A stretch of 64,000 nt of DNA from Apodemus sylvaticus (Eukaryota > Chordata > Mammalia > Rodentia > Muridae): contig NC_067473.1 in assembly GCF_947179515.1 (NCBI RefSeq), positions 84,102,013 through 84,166,012 on the forward strand. The letters run 5' to 3'. How positions within the stretch are numbered: position 1 is the first letter of the stretch; the number at the start of each line of letters is the position of its first letter. Shown piece by piece: positions 55,542-64,000 of the stretch. The notes under the pieces are model-generated. The model was given only the letters and a program-made list of their open reading frames with translations. It was not told the origin of the DNA and made no database searches. The position numbers were made by a program, and so were the translations under genes.

Positions 55542-56745
55542 AAAATGTGGTTCATTTACACAATGGAATACTACTCAGCTATTAAGAATGAGGACATCCT
55601 GAGTTTTGCAGGCAAATGAATGGAACTAGAAAATATCATCCAGAGTGAGGTAACTCAGACCCAAAGGACATGCATGGTATCTACTCACTAATAAGTGGAT
55701 ATTAGCCTCAGAACTCAAAAAGGTCAACAAAATGAAGTATCCAAGTCAGGACACTTCAGTCCTACTATGGAGGGAGTAGAAAGCAATCACAAATGGGGAA
55801 GGAGAGACCTGGGAGGAAAAGTTCAAGGGGTGGGAGAGTAGGAGGAGTGGGGAACCTGATCTGTTATTGGGTGAGGAAAAAGGGCTGAAGCCCTCAATGC
55901 CAGCAGAAAGAAGGGGAACAAGCAACCTCTGGAGATAAGAGGTTGGGGGAACCCTCCAGAATGAACTAGAGACCTGGAAGGTGAGAGACTCTTAGGACCC
56001 AAATGGAGGGATCTTAGATGAAATGCCCAACAGTAGGGAGAGGGAACTTAAAGAGCCACCTCCAACAGGCACATCAAATGAGGGAAAGGGGGATCCTCCC
56101 AGTCACAACTCTGACCCATACTTGTTTCTGTCTGAAAGAATTTCAGGGATGAAAATGGAGAGGAGCCTGAGGAAAAGAAGGTTCAGCAACAGGCTCAAGT
56201 GGAATCCAGCTCAAGGGGAGGTCCCAAGGCCTGACACTATTACTGAGGCTGTGGAGAGCTCACAAAAAGGGACCTAGCATGACCACAGTCCAGAAGACCC
56301 AACAAGCAGCTGGAATAGACAGATGCAGATATTGGCACCCAAGCATTGGACAGAAGCAGCTGACCCCTTTTGTTGAACTAGGGAAGGCTGAAAGAAACTG
56401 AGAAGAAGGGCAACCTGGTAGGAGGCCTAGCTGTCTCAATTAATCTGGACCCATGAGATCTCTCAAACACTGGACCACCAAACAAGTAGCATACACCAGC
56501 TGACATGAGGCCCCCAACACACATATAGTAGATCACTGCTGGGTCTGTGTTCATTCAGAGATGATACCCCTAGCCCTCTAGAGACTGGAGACTCCAGGGA
56601 GTTTAGAGGTCAGATAGGGTGATGGGTGGGGACATCCACATGGGAACTGGGGGTGAGGAGGAGGTATGGGATGTGGAACATTCAGAGGGTGGATGGGGAG
56701 GGTAAAATATGGAGTATAAAAAAATAAATAAACAAATTTTAAAAA
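55480..56745 (+). mobile_element. Lx-type LINE-1: ORF2 end and long 3'UTR
   Basis: Begins in the last part of ORF2 ('aaaatgtggttcatttacac', 'caatggaatactactcagct', 'gagtgaggtaactcagaccc', 'ctcactaataagtggatatt' near the stop). A 1 kb purine-rich 3'UTR and an A-rich tail near 56715-56745 follow. The same 3'UTR type occurs inverted at 22757-23230 and 36139-36600. Frames such as 56023-56277 lie inside the 3'UTR and are not genes. Confidence 0.9.
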
Positions 56746-56929
56746 AAGAAAATGGTATGTTTCTTTGGAAAGTCTTCCTATTTATTTTAGCAGTTGAAGC
56801 CTTCTGGATTAAGCTATGCTTTCATATGGTATATTATTATTTCTCCATGATTCAAATTAATTATATTTATCATATGAGCTACATTGCAGTTCGACTGTAA
56901 GAATCAATATGGGTAAAACATGGTGTGCT

Positions 56930-57297
56930 GACTAGTTTTATGTCAACTTGACACAAGCTAAAGGCATCTGAGAGGTAGGACCCTCAATTAAGAAAATGCT
57001 TCCATAAGGGATGGCTGTACACAAGCCAGCAGGGCATTTTCTCAGTTGTTGATTGACTGGGCTGCTGGTCCTGATTTCTATAAGAAAGCAGGATGAGCAT
57101 GCCATGAGGAACAAGCCAGTATGCATTGCTCTTGTGTGCATCTGCTCCTGTTTGAGTTTGTCCCCTTTGAGTTCCTGTGTTGGCTTCTTTCAATGATAAA
57201 CTATGATGTTAAAGTGTGAGCCAAATAAACCTTCCTCCCCAGCTTGCTTTTTTGTTCATGGTGTTTCACTGTACCAATAGAAACCCTAACTAAGACA
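56930..57297 (+). mobile_element. Rodent LTR-like repeat, TG...CA ends
   Basis: Runs from 'tgtcaacttgacacaagct' (56941) to 'ccctaactaagacaca', with an AATAAA signal in 'gagccaaataaaccttcctc' (57220s). TG and CA ends plus an internal polyadenylation signal give an LTR-like plan. Relatives lie at 27460-27835 (minus) and about 61500-61650 (plus). I leave the family unnamed. Confidence 0.7.
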
Positions 57298-58720
57298 CAC
57301 AATAACTCTAAGTCTTTCATAGATGACCATATATGAGGTAAAAATATCTTAAATGAAGAAAGCAGGTTTCTAAAAGTCAGACTTGTAATGTGTCAGGTCC
57401 CGCCATCCTTTCACATCCACTGTGAGTAATGTCAGAGTTCCTGGGTATTGCCAGCACCAAGTCTTGGAGAGACAACTTCTGTTCTAGATTTTTAAGCAGC
57501 ACAACAAATTCCATCTTCAGAGAAGATAAATGTCCATAAATATGATCATCTTATTTCCTAACTACTAACCTCTATGTAAATGACACAGATATTTGATATC
57601 AAGTTTGTTGGTTTGTTTGCTTTTGGTTGTTTTTTTTTGGGGGGGGGTTGTTTTTGTTTTTGTTTTACATATTTGACAACTTTGAATGAAGAATGAAAAT
57701 TTCAGTCCTGCTTCTATGGTTGTTTTGAAATGCTAGAAATGCCTTTTCTATTGCTTATAAAATAGCTCAACATGCAGAGCATAACTCTCAAAAACATTCT
57801 AAGGAGGTGAGAATCTATTCAATGGCTTTGCAAAGCTCCTACCTGCATGGTGTGTGCACGAGATGCTGGTGTTTGGAGCAGTGCTGACTTCTGCAAAGCT
57901 TCCACTGCAGCTCACTGTATGAGTGGTGCCTGCTCTTCCTTAAGCATCGGCATGTCCCAGTGGATTCTATTTCCTGCCTTGGTGGGGTAATGCTTGTAAA
58001 AAAAAAAAAGATCATTTATTTTTATTTCAAATTATAACAGAGATGTGCTTCTCTTTAAGAAAACAATAATAGATCTGTTTATACTTTTCCTTCTTGGAAA
58101 ATATTGAGGTCATTCACTTTCATGCCAAAGACAAGGTCTAGCAACTAAGCAAGTACCAGGAAAATAATAAGGAGCACAGCAGTGAAGCCAACGAAGCCTC
58201 TCCACACTAGGACATAACTGCAGAAAGCTGTTTCATTGTCCTCTAAAAGTTATGAATTTGAAGAACTGTAAAAGAGAAGAAGACATGAATGGGTGAACAG
58301 ATAAATGCAATGTAGCGTGTACATATAATGGAATGAATATTATCTGGCCTTAAAAGGAATGGAATTTTTTGTATTGGCTGTGATATGAGCTTGAAAACAT
58401 CATGCCTAGTGAAATAAGCCAAATTTAGCCTGATAGGAGAAACTGATAGGAGATTGGAAGTCCATGTGCTCTGGGGAGAAGGAAAATAGAAAGTTCTAGT
58501 GAACTCAGTGTGTCATTTTAGGATTACAGGAATGCAGCAATGCACACTGATGGTCTCACAGCACTGTGAGAAAGCTTCATGTTGCAGAGCTCACACTTGA
58601 AATGTATGAAGTGGTAGATCCCATGGTATATTCCCCATTCTCTCTCAGGAAAGAGAGAGCAGGAGGCTGGAGATGTGGTATGTAAGAGCACACCATTCCC
58701 CAGCATGAAATCCATCAGGT
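57298..58720. other. Intergenic DNA, no gene
   Basis: Contains a T/G homopolymer patch (57628-57667) and otherwise unremarkable A+T-rich sequence. 58300-58445 ('tggaatgaatattatctggc', 'ggaatggaattttttgtatt') could be a very old L1 ORF2 end but is too diverged to call. Confidence 0.45.
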
Positions 58721-58721
58721 A

Positions 58722-58860
58722 TCATGGTACACACCTGTAGTCCCTCTGCTCAGGAGGTACAGGCAAGAGAATATGGAGTTTAAGGTCATTCTTGGCTACA
58801 CAAAATGTTAAAGTCCAACCAGGAATACAAGAGACTCCATCTCAAAAACAAACAAATAAA
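58722..58860 (+). mobile_element. B1/B4-like SINE
   Basis: 'tggtacacacctgtagtccc', 'gctcaggaggtacaggcaag', 'ttaaggtcattcttggctac', ending with 'actccatctcaaaaacaaac' and an A-rich tail. 7SL/tRNA-derived rodent SINE, diverged. Confidence 0.75.
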
Positions 58861-58983
58861 AAATAATTTTACAATTGCAAAGAAAAGAAAGAGGAAAGCC
58901 ATGCACTGATTTTCTTTTTTTTCTTGGGACTTCTGTCCTCTCACTTAATGTTTATTGAATAAACATTAAGAATAAAACAGCAT

Positions 58984-59128
58984 GGCTGGAGAGATGGCTC
59001 TGCAGTTCAAAGCACTAATTGCTCTACCAGAGGTCCTGAGTTCAATTCCCAGCAATCACATGGTGGCTCAAAACATCTGTAATGGGATCTGGCATGTCTG
59101 AAGACAGCGGCTGTGAACTCATCTATAT
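58984..59128 (+). mobile_element. B2 SINE, 3'-truncated
   Basis: 'ggctggagagatggctctgc' to 'gtctgaagacagcggctgtg'. The normal AATAAA tail is replaced by sequence leading into the minus-strand LTR. Confidence 0.9.
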
Positions 59129-59379
59129 AAAGATACCAGAGAACAGAACAAGAGAGCAAGGAGGGGCAAGAAGCCTCCATTTACAGTAAGCTGGGTTAGT
59201 AACCGAGGGGCGTGGAAAGCCTAACTGTAACCTGGTAACTGCAGAGGTGGAGTCCAGCCAGAACACTAGGGGCCTGGGGCGTGGCCACATGGGACTGATG
59301 GCCACAGGATTATGGAGTTGAGTCTCCTGAGTGGCCTTGCCCAACCAAGCTATAGACTGTCTCACACCACGGTCCTACA
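59129..59379 (-). mobile_element. Retroviral 3' LTR (minus strand), truncated
   Basis: On the minus strand the LTR begins TGTAGGACCGTGG directly after a polypurine tract. It is G+C-rich, with CCACGCCCC-type boxes, and ends near a TATA-like 'tctttatatag', where it meets the B2. ERVK-like by its PPT; the family is not named. Confidence 0.65.
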
Positions 59380-59395
59380 TCTCCCCCTTTTGCTT
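59380..59395 (-). promoter_or_regulatory. Retroviral polypurine tract
   Basis: Minus strand GCAAAAGGGGGAGA immediately before the LTR's TG. This is the classic PPT pattern that sets the end of the 3' LTR, and it places the internal region to the right. Confidence 0.75.
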
Positions 59396-60250
59396 TTTTC
59401 TAAGAGAGAGAGGGGTCATTGGCATGTGGGGGCTTGTGGGGACTGCAAGGGGCCAGGGGCCAGGGGGCGGTGACTGAGCTCCTCCAGTCCCTTGTAGGTG
59501 GAAGCTCTGCCCACAAGGTTGTGGTGTAAACTACCCCCCCCACCGGGTCCCTGGAGTTCAACATCATTGCTCTACCTGAAACCATGCTGCCCATGCATAG
59601 ATTATCTCTTGGCAACTCCTCCTTTTAGTGACTATGTTATTTGTAGTGAAAATTTTGGGTGGGGTGGAGGTTCCGCTCATATGCAGGATAGTCCCCACTG
59701 CGCTGCTGCTGTTGCCCCCACCTTGGTTTCCTCCCCCCTCCAATTTGAAACCTGGAAGTGCAGATTTTGGGGGGGGGGAATAACCTGGAGACACTGGTCT
59801 TGTTGAGGGTGTAACAGGAAACTCTAGTCTTGCTGGGGATTAGCCTAGACTGGAGTTAGGCTCTGGTTTTGTTGGAGGTGGGGGGGGGGGGTACTTGGAA
59901 ACTAGTGCTAAGTACCAGCCTGTGTCAATTTACATAAGTTCAAACTTAGGTCAGGTTCTCTAAAATGGAGTCTGAATTGAAAAGATTTGGCATCCAGGTG
60001 AAAACACAAGAACAACTGTATTTGCCAATGTGCCAAATGCTCTAAGTTCAAGCAACAATTCAGACTTTTCAGGATCTGCAGTGGCCCTCCACATCTGCCA
60101 TAGATTGCAGATCTTTAGACATAGTCCCCTCTTTCACCAAACCATTCCTCATGCAGCCTCTCTAACCTTTTCTCTCGTCACCAAATACATACTATCTACA
60201 TATACAGCACTAGTGAGAATAAACAGAAATAAAAATTTGGATTAAATTTG
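59396..60250 (-). mobile_element. Retroviral internal remnant (minus strand), non-coding
   Basis: Sequence adjoining the PPT should be the 3' end of a retroviral genome. It holds G-runs at 59769-59779 and 59878-59891 and no recognisable env or pol frame. The right limit is a guess. Confidence 0.35.
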
Positions 60251-60394
60251 CCCTTAAGAAACTCACACTCTGGTCCAGGAGCTTGCAAAGATAAATAACA
60301 AAAAAAACCTAAGGAGGAGTAAGTGGTCTCAAACAAGATAAGATGAAGGATGGAACCAGAAATATTAGAAGGAAGTACTTATAAAAGGAAGGGA

Positions 60395-60584
60395 GGGAGT
60401 TGGAGAGATGGCTGAGCGGGCAGGAGCACTGACTGCTCTCCCGAAGGTCCTGAATTCAAGTCCCAGCACCCATATGGTGGGTCTCAACCATCCATAATGA
60501 GATCTGACACCCTCTTCTGGTGTCTGAAGACAGCTATAGTGTACTTACATATAATAAATAAATACATCTTAAAAATATAAAATA
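60395..60584 (+). mobile_element. B2 SINE with target-site duplication
   Basis: 'agttggagagatggctgagc', 'gaattcaagtcccagcaccc', 'gtctgaagacagctatagtg', AATAAATAAATA tail. AAAGGAAGG flanks it at 60384-60392 and 60584-60592. Confidence 0.94.
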
Positions 60585-60592
60585 AAGGAAGG

Positions 60593-61499
60593 AGCATGGT
60601 CTTAAATCATGGTGTTGTGGTGGTATAAACACATGATCATTAATGTAAAATAGGTAAAACAAAAACCAAAAAAAAACCAGGGCCATAGAATATTTGCAAA
60701 AATATTGTGGGACCCAAGCATTTCTCATGTGTTGATCTCTGGTTTCTGAATCTTTAACTTGTGAACAAATACTTTTCATTTCTGATTTGAGTTTGAGAAA
60801 CCCCATCAGGTATCTTGGCACCTGTCAGCACTGGGCCCATGTGAGTATGTTCCTAACTTTGCCTTCTCATGAGCCTGCAGTAAATGGGCTGTGACAGGTG
60901 CTGAGCCCTTTGCTGTCTATTTTCTCTCTTCTTGAGGATGACAATCAAAGATGCTTTCATCAGCCCCTCTGGAGAGTGCCATTGACACCACAGCCCAGGT
61001 AAGTATTCACACCACAGACCAATCTTTCTGTTGATGAGAGCTAAAAAGCCAAAGCCAGTTTGTGGAGCTCAGAGGCATCCTTTCCAAGCCGAGAAATTCA
61101 GAGGCCAATTAGAACCAGTCATCCTGGAGAGGAGTTTGACTCAGAACAGCTGAGAAATCAGCCAGAGAGAGCTAGAAAAGGTGAGCTTATTCAGAAGTAA
61201 GCATCCAACCGACAATTACATCTGGCAAATTAATGTTACTTTTACATTAACCCTATATGAAATTACTTATGAGGGAAGTACTATTTTGAAAGATTCTCAC
61301 TTATACAGCCTTCTTTACCTTTCAACATCATAGAAGACAAATTTAAGGATGTTAAAGGGAAGAAGTAAATGGCAGTTTATCCAAAGCATTCAATATTAAA
61401 CAATACCCACGCTTAGTATACCAACAAGTATACCAGCTTGGGGGTAATGTATCAGAGGAATATGAATAACTCCACTCAGCCGTCATCCCATCACTCAAA
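60593..61499. other. Intergenic DNA with an isolated splice-donor-like site
   Basis: No repeat recognised. 'cccaggtaagt' at about 60995-61005 is a perfect consensus 5' splice site, but no coding frame or polypyrimidine/AG acceptor context supports an exon. Confidence 0.35.
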
Positions 61500-61660
61500 G
61501 CAGTCAGGCTCCAGCCTACCGGTTTGCCAACTGCTGCCTTTGGTCTGCCATTGTGGACTCTAAACCTCTGAAAATGCAAGCCCAAGTATAGCTTTTCCCC
61601 CTTTTCCAGGTGGTCTTGGCCATGGTGTTTCATCACAGCAAGAGAAAAGTAACAATTCCA
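61500..61660 (+). mobile_element. Rodent LTR-like repeat fragment
   Basis: 'gtggactctaaacctctgaa', 'gcccaagtatagcttttccc' and 'catggtgtttcatcacagca' are the 3' end of the repeat type at 56930-57297. This accounts for much of the 164-codon minus frame 61352-61846, which I therefore do not call a gene. Confidence 0.65.
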
Positions 61661-61944
61661 GATGACCACAAGTAAAAAGTCTTCTGTAGAGACCTTTTGT
61701 GGAGTCAATATTGCAGACAAAACTGACCTGAGAAACTGAGGAGTGAAGTGTCCTCTATGCCAAACTACATGTTTAAGTTCATTGTTATAAACTAGAGTGA
61801 AATCAGAATGGTTTGGCGGTGAAGTAATTAATAAAGCCAATTCCAAGGGGTGTTGTTGTTCTTTACTGCTGAAAGAAATAGAGTTAAATTATTCAAAATT
61901 TCAACTTCTCAGTTTGAGTTCAGAAGTATTTTAGTCCCTGATAC

Positions 61945-62042
61945 AAAAATTGTAGGTGCATGCCTGAAATTCCAGCACTTAGGGGGCAGAGACATGAGAA
62001 TTGCAAGTTCTAGGATAGCCTCTGCAGGGTATGCAGAGTGAG
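61945..62042 (+). mobile_element. B1-like SINE fragment
   Basis: 'aggtgcatgcctgaaattcc', 'agcacttagggggcagagac' and 'gcaagttctaggatagcctc' match the B1-type body without an A-tail. Confidence 0.75.
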
Positions 62043-62133
62043 GGGTGTAGGAGGAAGAATATCTTTCATTTTCTTGTACTTCTAAGAATCAGTCTGTCTT
62101 CTGATGCTGAAATTCTTATCACATGCCCTGGTG

Positions 62134-62671
62134 TTCAGCATGCAATAAGGACACATGCTCCACTATGTTCGTAGCAGCCCTATTTATAATAGCCAGAAGC
62201 TGGGAAGAACCAGATAGCTCTCAATGGAGGAATGGATACAGAAAATGTGGTATATATACACAATGGAGTACTATTCAGCAATTAAAAACAATAAATTCAT
62301 GAATTTTTTAGGCAAATGGTTGGAACTGGAAAATATCATCCTAAGCGAGGTAACACAATCACAAAAGAATACACATGGAATGCAATCATTGATAAGTGGG
62401 TATTAATTAGTCCTGAAGCTCTGAATACTGAAGATACAACTAGCATATCAAATGATTCCCCTGAAGAAATAAGAAGAGGGCCCTGATCCTGGAAAGGCTT
62501 GATCCAGCATTGTAGGGGAGTACCAGGACAGAGAAAAGGGAGGGGGAAAGATAGGAGAATGGATGGAGAGAAGAGGACTTGTGGGACATATTGGGGGTGG
62601 GGGGATTGGGAAAGGGGAAAGCTTTTAGAATGTAAACAAAGAATATAGAAAATAAATTTAAAAAAAAGAAA
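62134..62671 (+). mobile_element. 5'-truncated LINE-1 3' end (A-type subfamily)
   Basis: Starts within ORF2 at 'ttcagcatgcaataaggaca', continues to the ORF2 stop (62404-62406), then the 3'UTR with 'tgatcctggaaaggcttgat' and 'gaatgtaaacaaagaatata' and an A-tail. The 3'UTR agrees with copy A, not copy C. I see no clear target-site duplication. Confidence 0.93.
62224..62406 (+). pseudogene. LINE-1 ORF2 C-terminal fragment
   Basis: A 60-codon open piece (from MEEWIQKMWYIYTMEYYSAI to HGMQSLISGY) of the ORF2 extreme C terminus, with the usual stop. It has no domain with activity. Confidence 0.9.
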
Positions 62672-64000
62672 AGTATTTGCTTATATTACTGAAACCAACA
62701 TTTAAATAACAAGTTGTGAACTGGTTGTTAATGCTCTTGGACCTGTATTCCAGTCATACAGTTGAGCCTTGTTTGTAAATGCATTAAAACTCAAATAAAG
62801 ACAATAATAAGCATTGAAAAAAAAAAAAATACCAACAACAGATTCCCATTATCACACAGCACCCTCTGCTGGACAGTGAGGGAAACATTGCCTCTAGCTT
62901 TGAAAGGTAGTCATTTGTAAGAAAACACTTGAGATCATCAGCATGGATGCAGTCCTCTCCTGGAGCTAAGGTACTATCTCAAAGAGTGACAGTTCTCCAC
63001 ACACCAGGAGTCTCTACCCAGGAGTTTGCACAGGTGGCAGGGCGGATGCCATGATCTGAGAACCAGCCCCCACTGTTGCTTCATCCTGTGTTTAGCATTT
63101 GTGACTGTATGTCTTAAGATCCTGGGGAATGACTATTAAAACCCAGTAGAATTGAAGTTCATTGTTTAGCAAGTGAGAAAGGCAACACCTGGAGCTTATT
63201 TGAAGATGTTTCCACCCTATAAAATGCCATGGAAACATGACCTGCATATCACTTGTCTGATGGAGAAAGCCCACTTGGAAGGCAGTGCGCTTTCCCTTGA
63301 AACAAATTGTAAAGACAAAGCAGTGTAACAGACAGCCATCACTGAGGACCAGAAAGCAGAGAAGACTTCTTTCCTGCATTAAGTGAAATTCTACGTATGT
63401 GCTCAGTGTACACATAATCTTCTGCTATTTACTTTTTTCTTAAACCCCATTTCTATTTTGGAATCAAAACAAAGTGCATTGTTAAAACACACTTTTAAGT
63501 AGCATGCAAACTAATAAAAGTCACCATAAAAACATGCACTATAACTTTAAAAGGGTTAAGGCATACTATTTAATTCTTGATATAAATGAAAAATATAGAT
63601 TTTATTATCAAAAGCATATATAATACATTATAATATATAATGAAAGCATATGTGTATAAATTTCAGTCACTAGAATAAAAAATAATCAAACTTCTTTAAA
63701 AAAAAAGAAAATGAATACAATAAGAAAATTTTACAATGAGAGAAAATTATGGCAATAGAATTTTTTAAAACATGAACTTCAAATGGGTTAAACTCTTACT
63801 AAATAACAAGATTTTAAGTAATTAGATAAAAGAAAAATGCATCTCTTGAATTCTTAAGAGAAGCCAATTCAAATGAAAAGTAATAGAAAATATATGAGTG
63901 ACAAAACATTTTAGATAAAGTAGCAAGTGGTGTTCTACTCATGACTAAGGCTGGATGTGAATCCAGTAAAATGACAAATGATACCATATGCAATGATTTG
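62672..64000. other. A+T-rich intergenic DNA
   Basis: No gene or dated repeat. A11 tract at about 62818-62829. A minus frame at 63092-63415 (107 codons) has no recognisable domain. 63560-63720 is over 80% A+T by eye. Confidence 0.5.

Noticed and set aside
56023..56277. 84-codon plus-strand frame
   Set aside because: Entirely inside the long Lx 3'UTR.
61352..61846. 164-codon minus-strand frame
   Set aside because: Much of it overlaps the LTR-like rodent repeat at 61500-61660, and it shows no domain, signal or splice context.

Overview
This window is mammalian intergenic DNA from a murine rodent. It carries rodent-specific SINEs (B2, B3, B1-like), several ages of murine LINE-1 including Lx-type elements with long purine-rich 3'UTRs, rodent LTR retrotransposon remnants, and long (TC)n, (CA)n and (GAAA)n microsatellites. 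Rat is a reasonable guess, but the species cannot be fixed without a search. I found no intact host gene, no rRNA or tRNA gene, no CRISPR array and no prokaryotic feature. Most longer open frames are L1 ORF pieces, several with non-ATG starts, or translated microsatellites.

Layout. 1-2246: an old L1/Lx 3'UTR, then purine microsatellites. 2247-7533: a nearly full-length but broken LINE-1 (A). 7718-8295: a B2 SINE and a long (TC)n tract. 8296-11490: no gene. 11490-19190: one ancient L1 that acted as a target for younger insertions, namely an SFR1 retrocopy (12610-13599), a 5'-inverted L1 (B, 13819-16024) and a 2 kb insert with an unidentified minus-strand retrocopy and an LTR (16646-18660). About 19195-22590: a degenerate endogenous retrovirus ending in a polypurine tract and an LTR. 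22757-23230: Lx 3'UTR on the minus strand. 23.4-29.5 kb: microsatellites and LTR-like rodent repeats. 29724-35640: LINE-1 (C), inserted in the downstream flank of a B2, with a long ORF1 frame and a dead ORF2. 36601-39352: LINE-1 (D), with its middle lost and its 3' end missing. 40-51 kb: fragmented minus-strand old L1s, several LTRs (two placed by direct junction evidence) and a chimeric L1 insert. 51-64 kb: an Lx L1, SINEs, a minus-strand retroviral LTR with polypurine tract, and a 5'-truncated L1 3' end.

How the parts relate. The content is the record of L1 activity. L1 supplies endonuclease and reverse transcriptase in cis, and the same machinery made the SINE copies and the processed pseudogene. 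This shows in A-tails and in target-site duplications I could read directly: AAGAGAT for A, 15 bp for B, about 13 bp for C, 9 bp for the SFR1 retrocopy, 8-9 bp for two B2s and 13 bp for the chimeric insert. Nesting gives a relative order of events. No L1 here looks able to move by itself: A, C and D have frameshifts, stops or deletions in ORF2, and B is 5'-truncated and inverted. I did not find a novel functional system. The most notable items are the nested insertions, the two-part L1 insertions, the roughly 310-bp repeated unit in the L1 5'UTR, and the minus-strand coding-like remnant I could not name.
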